Shown one piece after another: positions 36,801 to 46,400 of a DNA stretch of 64,000 bases (position 1 is the stretch's first letter; each line of letters begins with the position of its first letter). The stretch is from Paraescarpia echinospica. Lineage: Eukaryota; Annelida; Polychaeta; Sabellida; Siboglinidae. The position numbers and the translations under genes are program-made. The DNA lies in the NCBI GenBank assembly GCA_020002185.1, contig CM034531.1, positions 70,310,049 to 70,374,048 of the forward strand. The letters are read 5' to 3'. The notes under the pieces are model-generated. The model ran no database searches. It was given only the letters and a program-made list of their open reading frames with translations, and was not told the origin of the DNA.

Positions 36801-38144
36801 GGTTCAGAGGGTGACCTTGACATCAGTGAAATATCTGATGATGATCCTGATGTCAGTCGTCTGATTGGAGAGTACAATGTACGCTCCCTCAACACAAGCT
36901 ACGATTACGATTCGGCAGCCGAGGCCAGTCGGTACAGGTATGGAATGCATATGACAAATAAACTATCACAAACTAATTTGGTAATAATTAATTCATTACC
37001 AAGTACGTGCAGTTGCTTTAAAATGCACAATGCATTGAATGCAATGTACACCACCTATATAAAAATGAAAGAGTAGAATATGTTTTAGAAAACTAGTAAA
37101 TTATTTTATGTATGATATATTTTGTATATTACAAATTAAAGAAACTGTTATTAATATGTTAAATAAAAAATAATGTTGACAATACTAAAATCTTAATTAT
37201 TATATACACTATATATATGTACATATATATATATATATATATATATACATACATATAATAAAGAAAAACATATTTACATATTGTACTCAAATAAAAGTAA
37301 AACATTCTCATTTCTAATAATAATGAGACATTATTATCATATTGTGCATAATAAACAATTATTATTCTAATTTTGTATTGACTTACAATATAATAATGAC
37401 ATTTACTATTACAATAAGGCTTAATTAGTTTTTATTCTTAAAACATATGTTACATAAAATTTAGAATAAAAAATATAAATTCTTTCTGCCGTAGCATGAG
37501 CACGGAGAGTATCATGAGGAAACTGAACAAGCGGGGTCTGATTACGAGGCGAGGAAAGTACGACTCAAGTCGAGACAGTGCGGGACACACACGCAGCAAC
37601 AGCAGCAGACTCAACTCTAGTCGCGAGAGCATCGACTACACGAGTGACACGGGCGACGGACACAGACGCTCCTTTGTCATCGTACAGCCGCAACTCAAGT
37701 CTGGAGATGTGAGTAACTCTGAATGTTGTGTGCCGTACATCGGTGGACTGGTTTTTCGATACAATTTTGAAACTGTTTTTTTCATTCGCCCAAACTTGTA
37801 AACTATACTATATGTGTATGTCATCAACTAATAATGCCTAAATGTTCCTAAACCACAAAAAAGTCACCAAGTATGAACCAAAATCCTAGACAATCCGTGC
37901 ACCGAGCATGTCGCTGTATCTGGTAGACCACCAAACAACGAACTGGCTTTGAACTGTTTGGAACGATGATATATGCCTATAATTCATCCTTCATTTTGTT
38001 TGAATGTCTTCTATGCAAAATATTAATTAAAATAAAACAGCAGATATACCAAAATATCCTTTTATGCAAATTAATTAAAATGTTCTACCTACAAAATCAC
38101 CATTCTGTTCACGTTTACAGTATCGACATGAGACAAATCTGTGA
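24250..38144 (+). CDS. Gene A: ankyrin-repeat / Gln-rich / death-domain protein, 8 exons
   Basis: Joined exons 24250-24899, 25770-32656, 33320-33957, 34495-34920, 36329-36476, 36802-36937, 37495-37708 and 38121-38144 give 9,123 nt, exactly 3,041 codons with the stop; every junction keeps phase. The order is eight ankyrin repeats (residues about 55-350), a long low-complexity region rich in Gln, Pro, Gly and Lys (about 350-2800), a death domain (about 2823-2905), a Ser/Arg/Asp-rich tail and the C-terminus YRHETNL. Ankyrin repeats and death domains are protein-binding modules, so a cytoplasmic scaffold or signalling adaptor is likely. I do not recognise the orthologue; canonical ankyrins differ by having about 24 repeats plus ZU5/UPA domains, which are absent here. 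The start ATG has A at -3 and G at +4, but the open frame extends upstream to an acceptor at 24206, so an earlier start is possible. Confidence 0.85.
25770..32656 (+). CDS. Gene A exon 2: ankyrin repeats 5-8 and giant Gln-rich region
   Basis: A 6,887-nt exon starting at TATTTTCAG^CC and ending at GAAACAG^GTAGGG. It completes repeat 5 and adds APIHLAAENGH, TPLHCCVLN (with an expanded loop) and TALHLAAMNH. The remainder is disordered. It has short polyglutamine near 26827, a Gln/Glu coiled-coil-like region (27866-28310), VTTVTTTTVVTTVTT at 29670-29715, mixed polyglutamine (30053-30350), about 30 copies of a QYQQGQEP-type unit (30600-31310) and a YQQQQQP region (31963-32145). Lys clusters occur at 26962, 30403, 31555 and 31729. 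Reading upstream of 25770 adds only intronic codons, so the Met at 25747 is not a start. Confidence 0.92.
30600..31310 (+). repeat. Coding minisatellite: QYQQGQEP-type octapeptide repeats
   Basis: A 24-nt unit (CAATATCAGCAAGGACAGGA and variants) is repeated about 25-30 times in frame inside gene A exon 2, with occasional shorter 15-nt QYQQG units. Synonymous CAA/CAG and CCA/CCC/CCT variation shows older amplification, and the frame is preserved throughout. Shadow frames on the minus strand (Leu-rich or Val/Leu-rich) are artefacts. Confidence 0.95.
32790..33135 (+). repeat. Intronic polypyrimidine (CCCTCT)n tract
   Basis: About 340 nt of almost pure C/T (CCCTCCCTCTCT-type) in the intron between gene A exons 2 and 3, ending about 185 nt before the acceptor at 33319. 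The homopurine/homopyrimidine composition can form triplex DNA, and in RNA it is a binding tract for polypyrimidine-binding proteins. Confidence 0.95.
33320..33957 (+). CDS. Gene A exon 3: disordered, acidic/Ser-rich linker
   Basis: Begins TGCGCCAG^AT and joins exon 2 in phase 1 to read SETDPKSDTELMW. It contains EAMQ-type acidic stretches, KPQYWKRGTSGGGSYDDS, SEGEADTEEMVFYDD and a strongly basic RGRRRKRRRD that could act as a nuclear localisation or phosphoinositide-binding signal. It ends WMEQ^GTGAGA, phase 0. No known domain. Confidence 0.9.
34495..34920 (+). CDS. Gene A exon 4: linker and first half of death domain
   Basis: Begins CTCCGCAG^GTCGATATG, phase 0. The N-terminal part is basic (IRHKKRKYDEQQKR). 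Then VGSNWKDLAWVLFDKV, followed by IHMIKDIQLKQPGKLTEQ, matches helices 1-4 of a death domain, including the conserved W-K-x-L-A spacing. It ends TGACGGAACAG^GTGGGG, phase 0. Confidence 0.88.
35161..35925 (+). mobile_element. 5'-truncated CR1-like LINE, 3' end (copy 2), in a gene A intron
   Basis: Reads SIFLGVTFDCDFNF, then a continuous frame with LRRIRRHMSLSVAKTIATAL, DYCNSLLHN, VQNCLARVVTQ, LKSLHWLSVRYRI, WNSLPVNVKLAENI and LKTYLFNIAYPP. This is the thumb and C-terminal region of a CR1-like reverse transcriptase. It lies in the gene A exon 4-5 intron in the same orientation, ends in a TTATTATTATTA tail and is the longer relative of the copy at 1417-1915. Its frame is still open for 199 codons, so the insertion is fairly young. 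Confidence 0.88.
36112..36225 (-). mobile_element. SINE family 2, 5'-truncated copy in a gene A intron
   Basis: Shares AAAGTGTAAAGCG.TTTGAGCAGTCC and GCGCTGTATAAAGATTTACC with the copies at 19005-19315 and 42935-43245, but lacks the tRNA-like head. Confidence 0.8.
36329..36476 (+). CDS. Gene A exon 5: second half of death domain
   Basis: Begins ACACAAAG^GTACATGAC, phase 0, and reads VHDLMHRWWTKKGTTATVEE followed by LKKALDFINMAYIHEEYFD. The LMHRWWxKKGxxATVEELKKAL pattern is typical of death-domain helices 5-6. It ends ATACACAG^GTAACC, phase 1. Confidence 0.9.
36802..36937 (+). CDS. Gene A exon 6: acidic tail segment
   Basis: Begins TTCGGCAG^GTTCAG and reads GSEGDLDISEISDDDPD, then VSRLIGEYNVRSLN and TSYDYDSAAEASRYR. 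It ends GGTACAG^GTATGG, phase 2. The segment is acidic and Tyr-containing, with no domain. Confidence 0.85.
37195..37265. repeat. (TA)n microsatellite in the gene A exon 6-7 intron
   Basis: TATATACACTATATATATGT, then a run of about 24 nt of TA. Confidence 0.9.
37495..37708 (+). CDS. Gene A exon 7: Ser/Arg-rich tail
   Basis: Begins TTCTGCCGTAG^CATGAGC, phase 2, and reads SMSTESIMRKLNKRGLITRR, then Ser/Asp/Arg-rich sequence ending VIVQPQLKSGD^GTGAGT, phase 0. If unspliced, the frame runs on to a TAA at 37799-37801, giving an alternative end (VSNSECCVPYIGG...). Confidence 0.85.
38121..38144 (+). CDS. Gene A predicted last exon, YRHETNL-stop
   Basis: A pyrimidine-rich acceptor (CTGTTCACGTTTACAG) is followed in the required phase 0 by TAT CGA CAT GAG ACA AAT CTG TGA. 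The resulting C-terminus HETNL fits the class I PDZ-ligand pattern (Thr at -2, Leu at 0). The exon is very short and rests on splice-site quality and phase alone. Downstream AATAAA motifs occur near 38918 and 39584. Confidence 0.5.
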   Translation, partial: YRHETNL

Positions 38145-40542
38145 GAACTGCCAACTACATCACCTGCGATGATCACATGACAGTCATGCCATGTGATATG
38201 AGATGCTGGAAACATGTCATATGAGTGATATGACTTCACCCAGAAATGGCTGCCATTCTTAATGGATAATGGCATGGTGAATTTGTGGACAATTTTAGAA
38301 CAAGCATTTTCTGACTAACCATGGTGGTGTTTTAGTTTCTTGGCAGAACATAAATCACGAAGGGACTGACCAAGAAATATTAGTATGTGTGTGTATGTTA
38401 CAAGGGCAGCATTTTAGCTTAGTCATACATTTTAAAAGAGGAACTAGTGCTCGTGTATATGAAATTGACAGTGCTCATATGTACATACATGTCACATTTT
38501 ATTCTATCGACTGCGGGAAGCCAATGATGGCAGACAAGCTAATGTCTTCTGATGAGTCCGGCACACGGCAGACAATTTAATGTTTTTATAACTGCAACTT
38601 GTGTAAATAATATATACTTTGTGACATTCCACTGTTTTTAAGCGATTCGCATGTGTGATTATTCTTTAGGGGAAATCAGTTCACGTGACACACGAACTAC
38701 ATAAACAAAGACACAAACAACTGCACTTGTACATGAGATCCACACTTGTAAACATATTACTTAATGTAAAAACAATGAAGGCATCTCCCTGCAACTGAAT
38801 ACCATGTGTCATTAGATGACATCTTCCCTGGGACTTGTGACAGAGACCACATATGGATAGACCGAGGGAACCAGAGTGCCTATGGTATGCAAGGCTTTAC
38901 TATTCTGATAAATATGTATCAATAAAATTGTACAATTTCATTCTGTTGTCATCAGAATGTAGTCTTGCTGTGATTTTTATTCGTTGCTTGGGTTCACGTT
39001 TTTATTTCACAACTGTGAAGTGCATAGACATTATTCAGATTCACAACTTTGATGATCATGAACATTATTTACGTTCATAAAGTTAATGAATACAAACTGG
39101 GTTCACAATACCGATTGATGTATAAAACAAAGTAATTTCCTCACCACTTTTAGCAGTTTTTCTTGCAAACAATTAACCAAACAGAGGGAATGTCTGGAAT
39201 GAGAACAAGACACAGTTCCTGCTTCGATGTCATAGCCCTTTACCTTATCATTCCAACTACTAGAGGGTGACATCGAGTGAGGATTTTATTATTTTACTTT
39301 GTAGCGTACAGAGGCACTTGTGTATATCTTAATACAAAACTTGTACAATGCACTGTCTAAATAGATTCTGTAAGGTGGATATAGAACTGCTGGGGTTTCA
39401 CTTGTGTCTGGGACAGAATTATATCTTGGTCTACTGCAGTTGTGTCTTTGTTGAAAGCAGATGAACTAATTACGATGTATCTCCACCATGTGTGTGAAGG
39501 GTTGACTCGGGTCGTTGACTCTTATAGTTCAACTGCTCATGCTGATATTGACCCTTGTGCAACAAAGGACCAGAGGGAATTTTGAAATAAATTATATTTG
39601 TATCATACAGTTGTGTTGTCTATGTACAGTAGCAAACTTGTATAACTTGTAAATGTACAGTAGCAAACTTGTTAAGTTGCAAAATTGTGAAATGGTGATT
39701 TGTACCTTTTTTGAATTCCAGATTCATTTGTTGAAATATCTTCAGCAATGTTTTATTTATTGCTCAAATTTAAGCAAACTTTTAAAAGCAACCTTTTGAG
39801 AAACAAGATAATTTAGACTCGGGGACTAACAGAAGAACAACGATCATACATTATATCAATCATAAATTATACATATACTTGAGTCCCACATTTTCTAACA
39901 TAAACAAACATGAGACTTACACCTATCTTTTTCAATAGCAGTCAGGTGATTTTGTTTACACTATTCATTTTGTCCAGAAACATGAATATGAAGAAAGCTA
40001 TAGATATGTTTTCTTATTTATGAACACAACACCTCATTGGAACCTGTAGCAGTGCTATATAGCCACATGCTAATAAGCACGGTGTCAATTATCACACCCA
40101 GCCAAACATGGTGGAAACAACTTTGCATGCAAATTGCTCAGAATACCTTGAATTTTATGAAAATTAATTGATTAACACAATGTGTGACATAACTAGCTTA
40201 GAATCTGGTAACTTTGAGTGTTGTAAAATTATATTTGCATTTGAGCATAACAATAGCTTCCAGATTTTGATATTTGTATTGTAAGTATTTTTCTGAGAAA
40301 AATAACATCAAGGGCATCCTGCAAAAAATGGAAGTGTCACAATCTATTATGCTCGTGGGTATGTGCCCTGAGAACAAATAATGTCACGCCTAGGAGTGCC
40401 AACAGTAGTGCCACCTGGTGTTGACAGCTAGAAGTCACCAGTGCCATCTAGTGAATACACCATAAAAAAGTTGTAGTTCAGATCTGGGTGACATATCTAG
40501 GCGGCAGTCTGTTTAAACAGGACTAGTAATAACTGTTTATTA
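38145..40542. other. Region 3' of gene A, no exon recognised
   Basis: Probably includes the gene A 3' UTR (AATAAA near 38918 and 39584). A 27-nt segment, GTACAGTAGCAAACTTGT, is directly repeated near 39625 and 39656. I found no gene B exon here in either phase. Confidence 0.45.
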
Positions 40543-41632
40543 AAAAACTAGCTGAGTTACCCAGCATTGCTCGGGGTAAAGAGGCAGACATATATGTTTT
40601 CTATTTTAATCCACATAAGGGCTACAATAAAAACAGTAGGCCTTTGAAGTCATACATTTGATTGTACTGGTAACTGTCTGTCACTGACAGCATGAAGAAA
40701 GACTTTGCGTTAGTCACTGATATATTGCTGACAGCGGGTATAAATTATGATTGCTGTAGTAAATGATATATGTACCGCTGACATGGAAGGCGGACGCTCT
40801 ATCACTAAATCTAACCTGTCTGGCTGGTTGCATTGTGTTCGTTTATGTAACATGTAAATGGCATTTATTTTCTTGTAATTCTACACTTGATTACTTAAAA
40901 TATCACAATGAATAATGAGTAATGGTCACTACATAAACATCTATCACGATCACCTACATTTTTTTGAAATAAGGTTACTTTCCCTTGTTAAAATGTGATT
41001 ATTGAAATTGTCATTATAATATGGCTATGCCCATGAGTACGGCTAAACTACTGCCAGCCACCACCGCCTGAATACTGATCGCATGGAGAGCGCATAGTTT
41101 GAACACAGAAGTATAACTGTTAAAACTAACTTTTCATAGAATTTTTGTTAGCTGCAGAAGTGAAGAAATATTGTATTAATCAGTGACTTGATTGAAGAAC
41201 ACCAAAATTATACGTAGCTCCATCTGGAGAAAAGATGTGAAATGTGAAAGAGGGCGCCAGTCCAGAAGTAGCACGCACTGACGCAACGAAATGCTGGTGC
41301 CTGTGTGAAGCGCTCAGGATTTGAAACGTCAATAACTTAAAAACTATTCAAAATTTCTGGATACATCCAGCGACATATTTATAGATGGCATAATTATCTT
41401 TACAATGATACAAAAAAACATGAAAATCCACGGCTGGAACTCCATATACAGCCCTTTGAAATATTGAGACACCCCAAGTTCTCCACACCCTGGATGAATT
41501 TCGAACACGTCTAAATCTATGAACCATCTCAATGGGCCTGCTAGAAATTTCAGCCAGATACATGCAAAACTGACGGAGATGTGGGGGCACAAACAAACAG
41601 AGAACGAACTGTTTTATAATATAGATACAGTA
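40543..41632. mobile_element. Putative old interspersed element
   Basis: Starts near CTAGCTGAGTTACCCAGCAT.GCTCGGGG and ends near AGCCAGATACATGCAAAAC and ACGAACTGTTTTATAATATA. From general familiarity these two signatures recur at the ends of invertebrate interspersed repeats, but there is no second copy in the window and no inverted termini, so the class is open. Confidence 0.35.
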
Positions 41633-41969
41633 CAGACAATGCTTCTGTTCATGTCTAAAAAAAAGTCAACACAAACAAAATGAAAACTTAAAACTACTCG
41701 TAGAAATTAAACTACAAGAATTCCACAACACATCTACTAACATTATATATGTCTACATAGCATATGCCACATCCACAGACAGTGCTTGTACATCAACGCA
41801 ACACTTGTCAGATTTTATTTAGTAAATACTTAACCTGTCCCACATTCAGCTGAATCAATAAAGGTAATATTTCTATTGTCTTTCTTAGCATTTGACAGGT
41901 CTCTATGGGTGATGACCTGTCTGATGGTGTTCATCCTACCTGTCTCTGCAGGTGATGACCTGTCTGATG

Positions 41970-42878
41970 CAGGGCTGCCTACCTGACAAAAACAATTTCC
42001 GTAATGACCCCCCCCCCCCCCTATTGTGCAACATCCAATACGTTCCATTGTGTTAATTACAGCTGTCAAAGTGCATGCATGGCCAGACATGTCCAAGTGT
42101 TTACATCTGTAGAGCATCAAGGTGGGAAAGACACTGCCAGTGAATAGGCAATAATCATCCAACGAGCTTCTAAATTTACAACACACAGCAGGAAACATTA
42201 TAATTATTACTAACAGTCAATAATAATGTAAAATTATTGTATTTAAATTTAAAAAGCCCTGAATAAAATATGATAGTTTTCTATGACAATTACAACAGTT
42301 GTAATACTCATTTTATATTCTTCTAAGACATTTTGTAATTATATTCATAACTTTCACAAAACCATAACTATTTAATGTAATTTAATGGCTCTACTTAACG
42401 TCATCTTAATTTATTCTCTTCATTACATAATTCTATACCTATAAATTTTATTAATGTCTAGACGCGCATTAATGAAACTTATATTTTTGCCCGCTGTAAA
42501 TGTTGTTAACTGACAGATGCAGACATAATAATATGCCCACGGGCCATGTGCCACGGCAGTCATCAGCAGGCTGCTGGCAGTCAAAGTTGTAAAATTGGAC
42601 ACAGGCAAAGCATTGGATGACATCACCTTACTGACTTTGTAGAACTTGTAGTGGACTAAAATTAATATTTGTTGATCAATTGTAACAAGTGAATGATGAC
42701 AGTGTCTTCAGGGCGTCTCGAGCAGCATTATTTATAGATTTAGCAATTTTTTAATGTGTATAATTTTCTGTAGTCGGATATTTTTATTTCAGTAATACGG
42801 CAGCAGTTTCCGTAATGGCGTAATCCGGGGTGAATTTCCGTAACGATTACGGAAAATCCGTAATGGTAGGCAGCCCTG
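41970..42878. mobile_element. Non-autonomous hAT-like DNA transposon inside minisatellite B
   Basis: Inverted termini CAGGGCTGCCTACC (left) and GGTAGGCAGCCCTG (right), with subterminal TTTCCGTAATG / CCGTAATGGTAGG also inverted. CAGGG...CCCTG ends suggest the hAT superfamily. Flanking CTGATG/CTGAGG, split out of the minisatellite unit, looks like a ~6-bp target duplication; hAT normally makes 8 bp, so classification is tentative. It is 909 bp long with no transposase frame and a C14 run near 42010. Confidence 0.75.
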
Positions 42879-42934
42879 CTGAGGGTGTTCATCCTCTGTG
42901 GGTGATGACCTGTTTGATAGTAAAAAATATATAG

Positions 42935-43245
42935 GTAAGTTCTTATATAGCGCAGCATCCAGTCCTCAGGACTGCTCAGAGCACTTTACACTTTACTCCC
43001 TGGCAGACCTGTTCAATCGATCACCATCTCGACTTCTCTGGAAAGCATCCAGCCACGCTGCAATTAATGCGCGAAGACTCTTTGTATGCAAATACCCACC
43101 ACTGTCTCCTTCTTACAGCTGAGTGAACTGGAGCAACGTATAGTGAATGAACTTGCCCAAAGTTTGACATCGCCGCACAGGATTCGAACCCGGGTTCTCT
43201 CAGTCGATAGTTTGAAAGATCTAGCCACTGCATCACAGCGCTCTC
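42935..43245 (-). mobile_element. tRNA-derived SINE (family 2) inside minisatellite B
   Basis: A near full-length copy related to 19005-19315: a head with GTGGCTAGATC and GAACCCGGGTTCGAATCCTG, and a 3' end with GCGCTATATAAGAACTTACC. It interrupts the splice-junction array, so it inserted after amplification. Confidence 0.88.
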
Positions 43246-43379
43246 CCTACCTGTCTCTGTGGGTGATGACCTGTCTGACGGTGTTCATCACACCTGCCTC
43301 TGGGGGTGATGACCTGTCTGATGGTGTTCATCCTACCTGTCTCTGTGGGTAATGACCTGTCTGACGGTATTCATCATAC

Positions 43380-43474
43380 CTGTCTCTGCGAGAGATGACC
43401 TGTCTGATGGTGTTCACCTCTGCCTCCAGTCCCTTGTAGGCCTTGCTGTTGCTGTGGAGGGCTCTCAGCAGGTC
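43380..43474 (-). CDS. RAPGEF4: Gene B exon: linker between REM and RA (last one seen)
   Basis: TCTCCTGCCAG^GACCTG ... AGAGACAG^GTATGA, phases 0 and 2. Reads [20 protein letters not shown], then [11 protein letters not shown], corresponding to the [20 protein letters not shown] helix of EPAC2. Read-through into the intron stops at about 43328. The 3' end is the founder of minisatellite B. Confidence 0.88.
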
Positions 43475-46400
43475 CTGGCAGGAGAGACAGGAAACACCAT
43501 TTGCTGTCGGGAAACTAGCTGGCATTGACCTGTTCGGAGATCGCTTATTGCCGCAACCGCACATGTGCGAACATGGAATTGTGAGGACAATTTCACTCAA
43601 AATGTAAACAGAGCAATGTATAGCAAAAATTGTTTGTTTGCATTGTGACTGGGCTGTTCATTTATGCATGGTAGTTGTGTGCTGCCTGTGTTGTAACAAA
43701 CTCACTTTGATTGTAGTCGCCACAGTTGGTCTTGTTATTGTTGGGGTAAATAGAATTTAGCTCTGTGCAGATGAACGCATTTTAACCAAGGATACTTTGC
43801 AAAGAGCCAAAATCAACAGATCTCCAAACAGGTTAATAATAAGGTCAATAATAAGGTAAATAATAAGCAGGTTTTTAGGCCACATAAACATTGTGATATG
43901 ACTTCTTTATACTGATGTTTAAAGCATTCAACATCTTCCCAAGAAAACACACAGTAAATAGAGAATTATACATGGACAATGATGGAGACACCAAAGAATG
44001 TTGAGAATGTCAGATGAAGGTATTTGTAGATTTTGTAGATCTCTGTTCGAGAAGAAAAGAAGTGGCGAGAGAGCTGGTTACTTGGCAACCAAGGGATGGA
44101 CATAGAAGACCAGGAAGGTCATGTCTAAATCTACTCGCATATGAATTTAGGATAACAGATTCCGAATATTGGTATTATGTATACATATATATATGTATAT
44201 TCTAAACTTGAAGAGCTACTCGAGTGTTGCGTTCAACTACAATGACTTCTATGTGCCACCAGTCAGCTTAGTCAGTTTTTTTATTATTTATTATCTTGTA
44301 CATGATTTGAAACTAGTTTTACACAATCATTGCTGATTTATTATCAATATAACCTTTAATTTTAACGATCATCTTTAGCTGTAACTTATTTATTAAATTT
44401 TTGTATATATTGTAACTAATTTAATATAATTAATTTTATGTAACTTATTAATGTTCTGCATATATAAATATATATACAATTACATATAATTATGTATTCA
44501 AAGTGCCTCCAAATGGATTTATCTAGATTTATGGTGCTATGTAAGTGTTATTATTACTATAAGTTAAGCACAACAGACACAAATGAAGAAGTAGCATGAC
44601 CAACTTTTATGGGACCCATCCTCTGGAATACTAGGTGATACCCACAAATGGGTCCCGCAATAGTTGTTCATAATGCTTCTCCGTTGCTATTTATCCAGCT
44701 GTTTCTTACGTAAATGCAGTGTCCGTTCTTTAGGACTGCGTAAAGCATTTTAAATCTTCATACCAGCAGACATTCCAACACCACCTGAACTTCTCTGGCT
44801 GCCATGACGCAGCAGCTGTACAAGAAATATTCCTCCACACAATTCCCTCTTTGTCCATAGCCAAAGGTAATAAAAATGGCACTTTACCTCCAGAAATACG
44901 TGGATGTTATCATCTTCCCAGAATGCATCGCCAGTGGTGCGGCACCATTCCTGCACAAACAGCACGACTTGTCTTTTATTGGCCAATGAGTGGTCACCAG
45001 ATTCGTTGCCCTGGCTGACCCCAGCATGATAGGTGGCGCTGTTAAGGATTTGTAGACATCTGTTCATTTTTTCTAATGATTTACTTAACCAAACATTTCT
45101 GTAGTGTTAGTTAATTTCTATTTTTTTGTAATTTCCCTTTGTATATCAGACACACTGTACCACAATTACTTCAAGAAAACGTTCTTCCACAAATTGCCAT
45201 GGAGAAAATTAACTCCCACTCATATCAAGGCTTTGTAAATTACTCCAGAAAATATATAATATGTAAATATGACAGAGAATGTAATATTAGTAACTGTTAC
45301 ATCTGCAAACAGAATATGACAGCTGAAGCGGAAATGTATCGTTTGCCTTCGTTATCATGATTTTCTTTTTCTCTGACTTTTCCCGTCATCTGGGGTCGTC
45401 GGTATGGCTGGTAATTTTCTTTCTTCATGTAGCCCTGCCCATCACCACATCTGCACTCGGACCCACGATTTCCAAGTCTCTTCTGCATGTGTCTTTCCAT
45501 CTGGTCTTCGGTCGTCCTCTCCTTCTCCCTGGTATCTCTGCATTTAGCACTCTTCTCTCTATGTGCTCCTCTTCCCTTCTCATCACATGCCCATACCATT
45601 TCAGTCGTTTCTCTCTTATCTTTTTGGATGCTTGTGTCACTCTCGTTGCTCCTCTAATATATTCCTTTCGGATCTTATCTTTCTTTGTTACTCCACACAT
45701 CCACCTCAGCATCCACATCTCATTCGTCTCTATCCTTGCTTCTTGTCCTTTCGTTGTTGCCCAGGTCTCAGCCCCATACAACATTGCTGGCCTGACTACT
45801 GTTTTATAGATCTTCCCCTTCAACTTCACTGGCATCCTCCTGTCGTACAACACTTCACTGCATTTCCACCACTGTAATACCACCAATATGCATATATATG
45901 TATGTCAATGTGCGTATACATATATATATATGTCTATAATCATAACCAACTAACATATTCTCAAGACAGTTAGTATTGGAGCAATACAGTCTGTAAATGA
46001 TAAATCTGGAACTAATGTATTATTTTTCCTATCTAGATTTTAATTGTATGTTTACTATTATTTATGTTTTTTCGATGTTATTTACTATTCTGTAATTATT
46101 ATATCATAATATTGATAATTATTTTGCTTTACATTTTATTAACACTTATTCACATGTAAAATAAATAAAATAATAAAATAATAATAATATTACATGAATG
46201 GATCCAGTGAAGAGCAGCAGATATATATATATATCACAAACACAAAAAATAAGATAGTAAAAGAAGATGTAAACATGGGGATTAAACATAACTAAAATAA
46301 AGAGAAAGTTTTTTTCAAAGAGAAGGGTCAGTTCCCTTCTGAAATCCATAGAATGCCACGGCACTGCAGCTCAGGTGGACGAGCATTTTACAGAACCATT

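Larger units (their letters stand above)
41896..43422 (-). repeat. Minisatellite B: 43-nt unit made of an exon end plus 5' splice site
   Basis: On the minus strand the last ~41 nt of the gene B exon at 43380-43474 (GTGAACACCATCAGACAGGT, then CATCTCTCGCAGAGACAG) are followed by three perfect-length 43-nt copies at 43337-43379, 43294-43336 and about 43251-43293. Each copy ends CAGAGRCAG^GTRNGR like the true junction. Further copies lie at about 42888-42915 and 41896-41969, separated by a SINE (42935-43245) and a hAT-like element (41970-42878) that inserted into the array. It is an ancestral array of at least six units. Confidence 0.93.

Noticed and set aside
41344..41596. Two overlapping minus-strand frames of 82 codons as EPAC exons
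   Set aside because: No similarity to RA or CDC25 motifs; they lie within a putative interspersed element.
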